From Streptomyces sp. AP-93 (GTDB taxonomy: Bacteria; Actinomycetota; Actinomycetes; Streptomycetales; Streptomycetaceae), in NCBI RefSeq assembly GCF_022808175.1, contig NZ_JALGBX010000038.1, positions 1 through 60,730 on the forward strand: a stretch of DNA of 60,730 nt, read 5' to 3'. Under the pieces are notes generated by a model. It saw nothing but the letters and a program-made list of their open reading frames with translations, was not told where the DNA came from and did no database searches. The position numbers and the translations under genes were made by a program. This document shows, piece by piece, positions 22,566 through 31,239 of the stretch; position 1 is the first letter of the stretch; each line of letters begins with the position of its first letter.

Positions 22566-24668
22566 TCAGGTCGTGAGGTTGACCAGCAGCGGTGCCGCCC
22601 GCTCCCCCGTGACGGAGTCGAGTGAGAGGACCGCGTGCCCGGGCGGCACCGCGTGGGCGAGGTCGGAGGCCGACCACCGCTCACGCTCCACCTGCCGCAC
22701 GGTCACCGCGTCCGTGGTGACGGCCTTTCCGGTGACCAGCTTGCGGAAGGAGTGGATCGCCCGGGTCAGCGGCTGATCGGCGAACACGGTCCGGTGGGTG
22801 ACGTCGCGGGTCTCCACCCACTCGGTGCCCCAGGCCTCGGCGAACCGCTTCCCGTCCCACGTGGTGACCCCCGCGAACGCCATCCGGCAGCCGACCGCCC
22901 CCAGCAGCGGCGTCCGCAGCGCCTCCGGCACCTCGTCCAGGCTCCGAAGCGTGAGCAGCACGCCAGCGTTCGCCGAGCGCAGCCGCTGGACGCCCCGCAG
23001 CGTGCCGGGGGTCACCGTGTGCGAGGCGTCGTCGAAGGCGAGGAACGCGAACAGCGAACGGTCCCTGCGGGCCACGGCAGAGGCGTTGAACTGGGCGAGC
23101 AGCAGCCGGGCCAGCATCCGCGACGCGTCCGCGTGAGAACGCTCGGGAAGGTCGATCCGGACGCGCAGCGGGTGCTCCAGCGCGGCCATCGAGAACGGCC
23201 GCCCGGCCCCCGTGGTGTCGAAGAACGACGCGAAGGCCGGCCGGTCCAGCAACGCCACCCGGTCCGCGAGAACGTGGCCGGGGTCGCCAGAGCCGCCGTG
23301 CTGGCGCACCCGGGCATCCAGCTCACGCAGCATCGCCTGCGCCCCGGCCGCCTCCAGCGCCCGCCGGAGCGCGTCGAGCGGCGCCTTCAGCTGCTCCAGG
23401 AGCTCCCGCAGCTCGGGCACCGCGGGGAAACGCCCGTACGCCGCGCGGAACGGCCCCAGCAGCTGCGCCAGGGCGGTCGCGGCCCGGCGCACGTCCATGC
23501 CGGTGAGGTCGCCGACGAAGGCCTCCGCGAGGAGGGTGGCGGCCTCGTCCGCGTCGTTGGCCCCGCCGTACAGGTCCAGGTCGTAGACGGAGGCCGGGTC
23601 GCCGATCCGCACGACCACGTCGAACGCGGCATCCGGCCCGAGCCGGGCGTCCGCCGAGGCCACCGCGACGACCGCGGCCTGCCCCGCCAGGGCCTGCAGG
23701 GCGAGCGACTCCACGACCGGGCGCACGAGCCGGCCGGTCTTGCCGGCGCCGGACGGGCCGACCGCGAGCATCGAGGTGCCGAGCACACGCGGGTCGAGGG
23801 CGAACCGAGTGCCGCGGCGCGCGTAGGGGGTGCGCACGCCAGAATCGACGGTACCCAGGAGCACCTGACGCTCCAGGAGATCGTGCCGGGCCGCCCGCAC
23901 GGGAAGGTCCCGAGCGCCAGACGGATGCAGGCAGGCACCGGCGCCCTTGCCGCGCACGGACGCGTCGAAGGGGCCCAGCCGGGTCGAGTCGGTGCGCGCG
24001 TTGTCCCATGCCCGGCGGATCCGGACGAAGTCCACGTCGTTCATGCGCCCGTCCCCGGCCTCGCGCACCAGGAGCTCGGCCACCTCACCGAGTCCGGCGG
24101 CCCGCAGCTGCGGCCAGGCCGCCACGTCCTCGGACTCCCCGACGGCTGCGGCCGGGACGGGTGCCACGGCGCCGGGGGCGGGGCGCCGTGCGATCCGGCG
24201 CAGCAGTTCGGGCCACCGGCCGAGCCGGCCGAACCCGACCACCAAGATGGTGATGACGATGCCGTACCAGATCCACCCGGCCACCACGAAGGGCGTCGTT
24301 CCCCGCCAGGAGTCGGGGGTGAACATCAGCAGCGGCCAGATCCAGAAGGTGCCGAGGTAGCCGTTCCATAGCATCGACCACAGCATCAGCCCCGCCACCA
24401 GCGAGATCAGCGCTCCGCTGACCAGTTGCCGGGTGGGGGTCACCTCGGGCTCCTCGGCTGCCCGCGGTACGTGCCCGTACCGCCACACCCCGACCTCGGC
24501 GGCGGGCCGGGGCACCCGCAGCCAGTCGGCGAGCGTGGGACTGGCGCCCGGCGCGCGGGACGGCGGGGGAACCGACGTACCGCTTGGTGGGGGCGAGGCC
24601 GGCCTCGGTGGCGGTCCCGCCGGTCGCGGAACCTGATGCGAAGTGTCGTGAATGCCGTCGGCGTCCAT
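22566..24668 (-). CDS. VirD4/TraG-like P-loop ATPase
   Basis: The product is 700 aa. A Pro-rich N-terminus is followed by two membrane hairpin segments (~83-114 and ~126-144), then a large ATPase domain with Walker A GPSGAGKT at ~304-311 and a hydrophobic strand ending in acidic residues (LFAFLAFDDA) as Walker B. Two N-terminal helices plus such an ATPase are typical of coupling proteins. Preferred start: ATG at 24668 after GGGCAGGGGGG. It is the first gene of the leftward transfer operon. Having both a VirD4-like ATPase and TraB is notable. Confidence 0.75.
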   Translation of the reverse strand: MDADGIHDTSHQVPRPAGPPPRPASPPPSGTSVPPPSRAPGASPTLADWLRVPRPAAEVGVWRYGHVPRAAEEPEVTPTRQLVSGALISLVAGLMLWSMLWNGYLGTFWIWPLLMFTPDSWRGTTPFVVAGWIWYGIVITILVVGFGRLGRWPELLRRIARRPAPGAVAPVPAAAVGESEDVAAWPQLRAAGLGEVAELLVREAGDGRMNDVDFVRIRRAWDNARTDSTRLGPFDASVRGKGAGACLHPSGARDLPVRAARHDLLERQVLLGTVDSGVRTPYARRGTRFALDPRVLGTSMLAVGPSGAGKTGRLVRPVVESLALQALAGQAAVVAVASADARLGPDAAFDVVVRIGDPASVYDLDLYGGANDADEAATLLAEAFVGDLTGMDVRRAATALAQLLGPFRAAYGRFPAVPELRELLEQLKAPLDALRRALEAAGAQAMLRELDARVRQHGGSGDPGHVLADRVALLDRPAFASFFDTTGAGRPFSMAALEHPLRVRIDLPERSHADASRMLARLLLAQFNASAVARRDRSLFAFLAFDDASHTVTPGTLRGVQRLRSANAGVLLTLRSLDEVPEALRTPLLGAVGCRMAFAGVTTWDGKRFAEAWGTEWVETRDVTHRTVFADQPLTRAIHSFRKLVTGKAVTTDAVTVRQVERERWSASDLAHAVPPGHAVLSLDSVTGERAAPLLVNLTT

Positions 24669-25065
24669 AGCCCCCCTGCCCGTTGCTGTGCAGCCGCTCA
24701 ATCTAGTGCCGCCTCCCCCGCGTTCGGCTCGCCGTGTGGCGAGAGGGCATCTTCAGGACCATGCCTGGAGGTCAGCTCTTGCGCTGGGCCCACCGCAGCA
24801 GCCGCACTCGGATCGGCGGTGCGCCCTCAACCTGGTGAAAGTCGCCTTCGCGGTCGGCGCCACGCCGAGGAGGGAGAGTGTCGCAGCTAGTCCCGGTGCC
24901 CAACTCCGCTTCTTTGTATGAGAGGAAGAGCCTGTCCCCGGTGGCTGCTGCGCCCGCCGCCATCTCTGGGCAGACGGCCATACCAGGACACCGGACGATC
25001 TTCTGACAAGCTGGCCCAGATCCGAGTAACCGCGACTCAGCGGTGAAACCACGGAAGGGCACCAC
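24669..25065. other. Divergent promoter region between transfer operon and parAB
   Basis: No gene is supported. It must contain promoters for both operons. I see no clear parS-like repeat array. Confidence 0.4.
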
Positions 25066-25851
25066 ATGAGCACCACCTTGAGAACCGCCGAGAGCGCTGA
25101 GGACACCGGCGACCGGCCCAAGGTCGTCATCGTCATTCAGCAGAAGGGCGGCACCGGCAAGACCACCATCGCCATCAACGTGGCGGCCTGTGCTGGTCGG
25201 TCGGCGGTCCTGCCGCAGCAGAAGTCCGACGACGAGGAGCCCCCCTCGCCGGTCGTCGCCACTGGCATCGACGTCCAGGGCAGCATCGAGAAGTGGTGTG
25301 CCCGGGTTCGCGAGGCGAAGCTCCCCTTCGACTACCTCGTTACCAAGGGCAAGACCGGCATCCTGCCGCTGATAGTGCAGGACCCCACCCGCCGCAGGAT
25401 CATCGCGGACACCCCCGGCTTCATGGACGTCGACCCTGACGCCGAGTGGGACGCCGATCCGCTGGGGGACAGCCGTACGGCCGATGCCCTGCGCGAGCTC
25501 CTGTCCATCGCCGACCTCGCCCTCGTCCCGATCACGCCGTCCCGGATCACCTGGGACGAGGCCGAGTTCACGATCGAGCGGATCCTCAAGCCCAGGAAGA
25601 TCCCGTTCCTCGTCGTGATCAACATGCACGACCCGGGCAAGGACAAGTCGGAGAAGCAGCTCGGCAAACTCAAGACGTGGATCGACGAGCGCCAGTACCC
25701 GCGCGTCGCTGATCCCATCCGCCGGTACACGATCCATGAGCACGCTCATGAGAACGGCACCCTGGTCACCGAGTACAAGATGTCCGGCACGGCGCTCAAC
25801 GCCCGAGAGGACTTCATGAAGGTGGCCCTGACGATGGAGCAGATGCTCTGA
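25066..25851 (+). CDS. parA: ParA-type partition ATPase
   Basis: The product is 261 aa. The deviant Walker A motif QQKGGTGKTT is at 25-34, and the switch region IIADTPGF at ~116-123 replaces the usual [IVL]-x-D-x-P motif. The segment after the P-loop differs from canonical ParA: the expected D-x-D-P-Q-G reads GIDVQGS and is preceded by an acidic insertion (KSDDEEPPSP). The ATG has GGAAGGG upstream. It overlaps the ParB-like gene by one base. The role is plasmid segregation along the nucleoid. Confidence 0.87.
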   Translation: MSTTLRTAESAEDTGDRPKVVIVIQQKGGTGKTTIAINVAACAGRSAVLPQQKSDDEEPPSPVVATGIDVQGSIEKWCARVREAKLPFDYLVTKGKTGILPLIVQDPTRRRIIADTPGFMDVDPDAEWDADPLGDSRTADALRELLSIADLALVPITPSRITWDEAEFTIERILKPRKIPFLVVINMHDPGKDKSEKQLGKLKTWIDERQYPRVADPIRRYTIHEHAHENGTLVTEYKMSGTALNAREDFMKVALTMEQML

Positions 25852-26708
25852 TGGGACAGCAGATCAATCTGCCCGGCGGGCCCCAGGGCCCTGGCAAGCC
25901 GCACACCGCGCTTCAGTTGGCCCGCTCAATCGGTGTTCCTCCGGCCCGGGCCGTCACCGACAACCCGAAGCTGATCGCACAAGAGCAGCAGAAGCTCACC
26001 GCCTGTGAAGCGGCCCTGGAGAACCTGCGGATCGCCTTTTTCGCGGCCGGCAAGGCGTTGCAGGTGATCCGCGACGCGAAGCTCTACCGGGAGAGCCACA
26101 CCACGTTCGAGGAATACACGCTGGAGCGGTGGGACATCACACCGCAGTACGCGGGCAAGCTGATCCGCTGTTGGCGCGTCGCCGAGATCGCATTCGAACA
26201 GGCGGCGGGAGGTTCGAACGATCTAGAAACTAAAGTTTCTAAAAAGCTCGGTTTCACCCACGCCTGGGAACTCGTCGTCCTGGCCGAGAAGCACAGCGTG
26301 GAAGCGGCGGCCGCCCTGTACCTGGCCCTGCTGAATAAGAGCCGCAAGGTGACGGCGGAGCTCGTCGCGGCCGCCGTTGAAGCGATGCCCGATGGTGTCG
26401 TGGGACACCCGCGCAAGCTGGAGGCGTTCGTCGAGCGGTTCGTGCAGGACTGGGCGCCCCAGGCGAAGGCTGCGGCCCTGGACCCGGCCAAGGCGGTTCT
26501 CGCGCTACGGAAAGCGACGACCACGTTCGGCCCGGACGTGGTGCGGGCCGCGCTGGAACACGATCCCCGAGCGACCCGCCAAGCAGCCCGGGACCTGATC
26601 CTGTCGCTGTCGGAGTCGGCGGGCTTGGCCGTCATCGTCGAGGATCTGGACGAGAGTGCCGATGCGGTACCCGGCCCTCGCCTCGTGCAGGAGACCCCCG
26701 CCGCCTAG
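25851..26708 (+). CDS. ParB-like partition partner
   Basis: The product is 285 aa. It lacks the classic ParB N-terminal box. Residues ~50-110 hold a helical DNA-binding region (LQVIRDAKLYRESHTTFEEY, then ITPQYAGKLIRCWRVAEIA), like plasmid partition adaptor proteins that bind a centromere by HTH. The gene is translationally coupled to parA (TGATG). The N-terminal residues 1-45 probably contact ParA. There is a local run of lower GC at 26220-26250 (ETKVSKK). A terminator hairpin follows. Confidence 0.75.
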   Translation: MGQQINLPGGPQGPGKPHTALQLARSIGVPPARAVTDNPKLIAQEQQKLTACEAALENLRIAFFAAGKALQVIRDAKLYRESHTTFEEYTLERWDITPQYAGKLIRCWRVAEIAFEQAAGGSNDLETKVSKKLGFTHAWELVVLAEKHSVEAAAALYLALLNKSRKVTAELVAAAVEAMPDGVVGHPRKLEAFVERFVQDWAPQAKAAALDPAKAVLALRKATTTFGPDVVRAALEHDPRATRQAARDLILSLSESAGLAVIVEDLDESADAVPGPRLVQETPAA

Positions 26709-26726
26709 CGGGCGCAACGCACGGCA

Positions 26727-26762
26727 TTGCCCCCTTCACCAGGCATCTGATGAGGGGGGCAA
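26727..26762 (+). terminator. Terminator after parAB
   Basis: TTGCCCCCTTCA pairs with TGAGGGGGGCAA (one mismatch) around a 12-base loop, between convergent genes. Confidence 0.65.
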
Positions 26763-26786
26763 CGTCATATCAGGTGAGTAGGGCCG

Positions 26787-27011
26787 TCACCTTGCCGGTG
26801 CGTACTGGGTGTGCGCGATAAAGGCGGCGAACGCAGTCGGGCCGAGTTGGACGATCGGGCCGTCAGGCCTCTTCGAGTCCCGGACGGCGATGCCGTCCTG
26901 GCCGACGGTCGCGAGGGGCGCGACCTCCACGCACTGGCTCTCGTTCGCCCCCGAGTAGCTCGACTTCCGCCAGGGCAGTGAGGCCCTGGCGTCCGGGTTG
27001 AGCGTCGTCAT
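26787..27011 (-). CDS. DUF397 protein
   Basis: The product is 74 aa with the DUF397 signature: WRKSSYSGANESQCVEVA, GIAVRDSK and a C-terminal FAAFI. DUF397 genes in Streptomyces are typically paired with an XRE/DUF5753 regulator, as here: its start overlaps the regulator stop by 4 bases. It probably acts as that regulator's antagonist or partner. Confidence 0.9.
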   Translation of the reverse strand: MTTLNPDARASLPWRKSSYSGANESQCVEVAPLATVGQDGIAVRDSKRPDGPIVQLGPTAFAAFIAHTQYAPAR

Positions 27012-27877
27012 GCGTTCAGCCTTTCGATGTGGTGCTCCAGCAGGTCCCGGGACTGGTCTGCGGGGAGTGCGGCCTCGGCGGTCTCCTCGAACGCCGCTCG
27101 CAGGAACGCGACGTCGCCGGTGTCCTCGCTGTGGCTGCCTCCGGTGGGTGTGTCGATGGAAGCGACCGGCAGCCACGGGTGCCCGAAGTCCAGGATCGTG
27201 TACGCGCCGTTGGCGGCGAGCGCCGGGTGGGCCGACAGGGGAAGAACCTGCACCACGACGTTCTCCCGTGCGGACAACTCCAACAGGTGGCGCACCTGGT
27301 CCCGCATCACCAGCGGCCCGTCACCGACCTCCGCGTGGAGCGCGGACTCGGGCACCAGCGCGTGAAGGGTGGCCGGAGGAGCGGTCCGCGTCAACACCTG
27401 CTGGCGTCCCATCCGCAGCGCCACCAGGAGCTCCATGCGGTCAGGGCCGACGTCTTTGACCGACCGGGCCAGCAGTGCCCGCGCGTAGCCGGGTGCCTGA
27501 AGCAGTCCCGGCACGATCACCGGGTGGAGCATGCGGATCTCGACCGCGTCGGCTTCCAGCTCCGTGTAGTCGAGGTAGCTCTGGCCGACCAGGCCGCCGT
27601 AGGGGGCCCACCAGCCGGTGCCCGGCGGTATGGCCGCCGCGGCGGCCACGGCTTCCACCGCCTTCTCGTCCGTCACCCCGTACGCGGTCGCGAGCCGCCG
27701 TACGTCCTCGGCCGGCACCCGGTAGACCCCGCGCTCAAGGCGGGACAGGCGGGTGAAGTCCACCCCGGCCCGCCCTGCGGCTTCCCGTAGTTGCAGGTCG
27801 GCATCCTCGCGCCAGCGCCGCAGTGCGGCCGCAACACGACGCACCTTGACCGTTGTTGTTGCGCGCTTCTGCGTCAT
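27008..27877 (-). CDS. XRE regulator with DUF5753 domain
   Basis: The product is 289 aa. Residues ~10-70 are an XRE-type HTH (REAAGRAGVDFTRLSRLERG). Residues ~95-275 match the DUF5753 sensor domain found behind such HTHs (PGLLQAPGYARALL; RQQVLTR). The ATG at 27877 is preferred to an upstream in-frame start because the HTH begins here as in relatives. It is coupled to the DUF397 gene and diverges from the HATPase gene. Confidence 0.88.
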   Translation of the reverse strand: MTQKRATTTVKVRRVAAALRRWREDADLQLREAAGRAGVDFTRLSRLERGVYRVPAEDVRRLATAYGVTDEKAVEAVAAAAAIPPGTGWWAPYGGLVGQSYLDYTELEADAVEIRMLHPVIVPGLLQAPGYARALLARSVKDVGPDRMELLVALRMGRQQVLTRTAPPATLHALVPESALHAEVGDGPLVMRDQVRHLLELSARENVVVQVLPLSAHPALAANGAYTILDFGHPWLPVASIDTPTGGSHSEDTGDVAFLRAAFEETAEAALPADQSRDLLEHHIERLNA

Positions 27878-28070
27878 GAACGCACCTTCCCACGTCACCG
27901 ACGTGTGCTCCAGGGGAACAGATTTTCCTGTGGCCACGAATTGGGTGCTCCTTGTTGCGGTCATGGAGCAACAAGGAGCACTCTAGGCGGGCAGTCGGTG
28001 AATGCTCATCAGAACCGGCATGCATGATCACGCTCAGTCGTGTCCATCCCCGGCCTGAAAGCCGAAGCCC

Positions 28071-28493
28071 ATGACCCTTGCGCGCCCCATCACCCACGCC
28101 ACTGGCCTGCCCGCCTACACGGAGACCTTCCCGGCGCTCCCCGAGTCGGTCCGCAAGGCCCGCCGTCTGGTCGTGCTCGCTGTTGCCGCGTGGGGCCTGG
28201 GACACCTCGCTGACGACGCCGCCCTGATCGCGTCCGAGTTGGCGACCAACGCCGTACAGCACGCCCGGGTGGCCAGCTTCCGCGTGACCGTCGTCCGCCT
28301 GGAACCCGGCCGCGTGCGGATCGCTGTCATAGACACCCGCAAGGGCGCCGTCCCGCAGCCGCACCAGGCCAAGCCGGATGCCGAGCACGGGCGCGGCCTC
28401 GCCCTCGTTGCGGCCCTCTCCCACACCACCGGCCAGGACCCCCTCACCTGGGGCAAACGCATGTGGGCCGACATCGAGGACCAGGCCGCCTGA
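28071..28493 (+). CDS. HATPase-type serine kinase/anti-sigma-like regulator
   Basis: The product is 140 aa. It carries the HATPase_c N box (SELATNAVQHA at ~61-71) and a G-box region (AEHGRGLALVAALS at ~103-116). Such short RsbW-like proteins accompany DUF397/XRE pairs across Streptomyces and often sit by specialised-metabolite genes. It is divergent from the XRE gene. Confidence 0.85.
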   Translation: MTLARPITHATGLPAYTETFPALPESVRKARRLVVLAVAAWGLGHLADDAALIASELATNAVQHARVASFRVTVVRLEPGRVRIAVIDTRKGAVPQPHQAKPDAEHGRGLALVAALSHTTGQDPLTWGKRMWADIEDQAA

Positions 28494-28588
28494 ACCGCAC
28501 CTTTGGCGCCCCTCAGGGGGCGGGGCTCCAGCCGTCCGCTGGTCGGCGGGCGACCGCACTCTTACCTGCTGCAAGGAGATGGAGAACG

Positions 28589-28747
28589 ATGATGTCTGCC
28601 CCGCATAGTCTGCCCGGCGCCCGCCCGTACCCGGCGCCCGTCGAGCAGTTCGTCCCACGGCCCCACCGCGAGCGGGGTGTTGGCGAGGTGGCCGGGCTGG
28701 GCGCGCTGATCCTGGCGTCCGCGGCCCGGCCCGTGACCTCGGTCTAG
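28589..28747 (+). CDS. 52-aa peptide beside the ligase locus
   Basis: Reading frame of 52 aa with two consecutive ATG codons after a strong AAGGAG...GGAG region. N-terminal half: polar and Pro-rich (PGARPYPAPVEQFVPRPHRE). C-terminal half: small and hydrophobic (GVGEVAGLGALILASAARPV). That amphipathic split is the sort seen in leader/core peptides or small membrane-active peptides. It converges on the MurF-like gene with a 4-base overlap of stops. Whether it is a precursor peptide is inference. Confidence 0.55.
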   Translation: MMSAPHSLPGARPYPAPVEQFVPRPHRERGVGEVAGLGALILASAARPVTSV

Positions 28748-30144
28748 CGGACGCCGGCCATGGCGTCGGGCTGGGCCAGGCGCACCGCGGTGTGCTCCAG
28801 CCCGACGCTGTGGGAGCCCTTCACCAGGACGATGTCCCCCGGCTCGATCAGGTCGCGGGCGAGCGTCAGGGCGTGGTCCCGGTCGGAGGCGCTGACCACC
28901 TGCAGCCGCGGGTTGCTCTCCTGGGCGGCTTCGGCCATTGCCTGGGCGTCGGCGCCGCCGACCGCGATCAGCACGTTGACGCCGGAGGCGGCGACGAGCC
29001 GGCCGACCTGTCGGTGCCCGTCGGTGCCGTCGGCGCCGAGCTCCTTCATTTCTCCCAGGACCGAGAGGATCCGCCGTCCGTCGTTCATGGCCTCCAGGGC
29101 CGTGAGTGCTGCCTTCATGGAATCGGGGTTCGCGTTGAACGCGTCGTTGATGACCCGCACGCCGTCGTTGCGGTCGGTGACCTCCATGCGTCCCGTCGCC
29201 ACCAGTACCGCGCGGGACAGCGCGGCCGCTGTCTTCTCCACGTCGGCGCCCAGCCCGATTGAGACGGCGGCCGCGGCCAGCGCGTTGGACACGTGGTGGA
29301 CGCCGTGGAGGGCCAGCTCGACGCGCGCATCGCTGCCGGCGGCGACGAGGGTGAAGGAGGCCCGGCCCGCCGAGTCGAGCACGACGTCCACCGCGCGTAC
29401 GTCGGCGTCCGGCCCGGTGCCGAAGGTCAGCACCTGGGCGCGGGTCCGGGAGGCCATGGGGGCGACCAGCGGGTCGTCCGCGTTGAGGATGGCCAGTCCC
29501 TTCGCGGGGAGGGCCTCGACGAGCTCGCCCTTGGCCTGGGCGATCTGCTCGCGGCCGCCGAACTCGCCGACGTGCGCGGTCCCCACGTTGAGGACCAGGC
29601 CGACCGTGGGCGGAGCGATGCGCGTCAGGTGGGCGATGTGCCCGACCCCGCGGGCTCCCATCTCCAGCACGACGTACCGCACCCCGCGGTCCAGGTGGGT
29701 CACGGCCAGCGGCATACCGATCTCGCCGTTGAACGACTTCACCGTGGCGATCGTCGGGCCGAGCTCCGGGAGCACCTGGGCGATCAGGTCCTTAGTGCTG
29801 GTCTTGCCCGCCGAGCCGGTCACCCCGATCACCATCGCCTGCGGCACTTCGGCCAACACGGTGCGGGCCAGCGCGGCGAGCGCGTCCAGCACGTCTTCGA
29901 CGACCAGGGCCGGGACACCGACGGGACGGGTCGCGAGGACGGCCACGGCGCCGGCCTTGACCGCGTCCGCCGCGAAGGCGTGGCCGTCGGCGTGTTCTCC
30001 GGGCAGCGCGGCGAACAGACCACCCGGCTCGGCGGCGCGCGAGTCGACGACCGTCGGCGCGGTCACCAGCACGGACGCATCCGGCACGTCGACGAGACGG
30101 CCGCCGACGGCGGTGGCGAGGGCTTCCAGCGAAAGGGGGATCAC
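28744..30144 (-). CDS. MurF-like amide ligase
   Basis: The product is 466 aa with Mur ligase architecture: substrate-binding domain at 1-85, ATPase domain from ~100 with P-loop GVTGSAGKTSTKDL, then the VINDAFNANPDSM region and C-terminal KGSHSVGLE. MurF joins D-Ala-D-Ala to UDP-MurNAc-tripeptide. A plasmid copy next to a diverged ligase suggests a modified peptidoglycan stem, self-resistance, or a dedicated peptide bond in a small molecule. Preferred start: GTG at 30144 (MIPLSLEALA), as MurF proteins begin similarly and GGAG lies upstream. Divergent from the Ddl-like gene. Confidence 0.85.
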   Translation of the reverse strand: MIPLSLEALATAVGGRLVDVPDASVLVTAPTVVDSRAAEPGGLFAALPGEHADGHAFAADAVKAGAVAVLATRPVGVPALVVEDVLDALAALARTVLAEVPQAMVIGVTGSAGKTSTKDLIAQVLPELGPTIATVKSFNGEIGMPLAVTHLDRGVRYVVLEMGARGVGHIAHLTRIAPPTVGLVLNVGTAHVGEFGGREQIAQAKGELVEALPAKGLAILNADDPLVAPMASRTRAQVLTFGTGPDADVRAVDVVLDSAGRASFTLVAAGSDARVELALHGVHHVSNALAAAAVSIGLGADVEKTAAALSRAVLVATGRMEVTDRNDGVRVINDAFNANPDSMKAALTALEAMNDGRRILSVLGEMKELGADGTDGHRQVGRLVAASGVNVLIAVGGADAQAMAEAAQESNPRLQVVSASDRDHALTLARDLIEPGDIVLVKGSHSVGLEHTAVRLAQPDAMAGVR

Positions 30145-30282
30145 GTGACGCACTCCGAATCGGCAGGGCTCACCCGGCGCGACAGAGGGCCGCCCGGTTC
30201 AGTCATTTCGACCGTAGCGCCTACAGGCGCCGGCACAGCCGAGACCGGCCCGTCCCCCTTCCAGGAACAGGAGCACTACCTG
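30145..30282. promoter_or_regulatory. Divergent promoter region, murF-like / ddl-like
   Basis: A 138-base gap serves two opposite operons. I see no clear operator palindrome. Confidence 0.4.
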
Positions 30283-31239
30283 ATGACGTTCAAGTCCATC
30301 GAGTCCGCCCGCATCGCTGTCGTCTCCGGCGGCAGATCCACCGAGCGGGAGCGGTCGCTGATGTCCGGCCGCGCCGCATGGGGGTCTCTCGACCAGCAGG
30401 GCTACACCACGAGGTTCCTCGACGCCGCCGACCAGCAGTTCGCCGAAGACGTCCGCGGCGCCGACGTGGTGTTCCTGGCCATCGCCGGGCAGTACGCCGA
30501 GGACGGCAAGCTCCAGGGGTTACTGGAGTCGCTGAACATCCCCTACACCGGCTCGGGCGTGACGGCCTCCGCCATCGGCATGCACAAGACCCTCGCCAAG
30601 ACCGTCGCGGCCGGCGCGGGGGTGGCGGCCCTGCCCACCGTGACCATCCCGGCCCGCGACCGCGAGACGATCACGCAGCACATCAGCGGCACGATCCCGT
30701 TCCCGGTGATCCTCAAGCCGCTGTCCGAGGGCGGCTCGATCGGCATGACGGTCTGCCACACCACCACCGAGCTCGCGAGCGCCCTGTGCACGCTCGACCC
30801 TGGCGCCGGCTGGTTCGCCGAACCGTTCACTACCGGCACCCCGGTGAGCTGCGGAATCCTTGAGGTCGACGGCTCGCCCATGGCGTTGCCGCCGCTGGCG
30901 ACGATCCCAACCGGCGCCGAGTTCTACGACTACGACACCAAGCGCGACAAGACCAAGTACCGGTACCAGTGCCCGGCCGACTTCTCCAGCGGCACCCTCG
31001 ACGCGATCACCACGGCCGCGCTCACCGCGCACGACGCCCTGGGCTGCAAGGGCTACTCCCGCTCCGACTTCATCGTCACCCCCGACGGGCGCCCCCTCTG
31101 GCTGGAGATCAACACCCTCCCCGGCCTGTCCCACACCGGGAACCTCGCAACCATGGCCGCCGCAGCCGGCATCGACTACGACCACCTCATCCGGATGATC
31201 CTCGCCACCGCCCACACCAGCGAGGGGTACCGGCCATGA
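30283..31239 (+). CDS. D-Ala-D-Ala-ligase-like ATP-grasp enzyme with altered active site
   Basis: The product is 318 aa. ATP-grasp family: GGRSTERERSLMSG at ~17-30, PVILKPLSEGGSIGM at ~143, RSDFIVTPDGRPLWLEINTL near 270. The canonical HG-x-x-GEDG segment reads IAGQYAEDGKLQGLLE: the histidine is replaced and the first glycine is lost, so the first-substrate pocket is probably changed. ATG at 30283 with AGGAG. It heads a coupled operon (ATGA overlap with the dehydratase). It probably makes a dipeptide or amide other than plain D-Ala-D-Ala. Confidence 0.83.
   Translation: MTFKSIESARIAVVSGGRSTERERSLMSGRAAWGSLDQQGYTTRFLDAADQQFAEDVRGADVVFLAIAGQYAEDGKLQGLLESLNIPYTGSGVTASAIGMHKTLAKTVAAGAGVAALPTVTIPARDRETITQHISGTIPFPVILKPLSEGGSIGMTVCHTTTELASALCTLDPGAGWFAEPFTTGTPVSCGILEVDGSPMALPPLATIPTGAEFYDYDTKRDKTKYRYQCPADFSSGTLDAITTAALTAHDALGCKGYSRSDFIVTPDGRPLWLEINTLPGLSHTGNLATMAAAAGIDYDHLIRMILATAHTSEGYRP

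Noticed and set aside
22635..24371. Forward open frame of 578 codons opposite the VirD4-like gene
   Set aside because: His/Arg/Gly-rich shadow frame; the reverse strand carries Walker motifs and membrane helices.
28760..30148. Forward open frame opposite the MurF-like gene
   Set aside because: Ser/Thr/Arg-rich shadow; the reverse strand has complete Mur ligase motifs.
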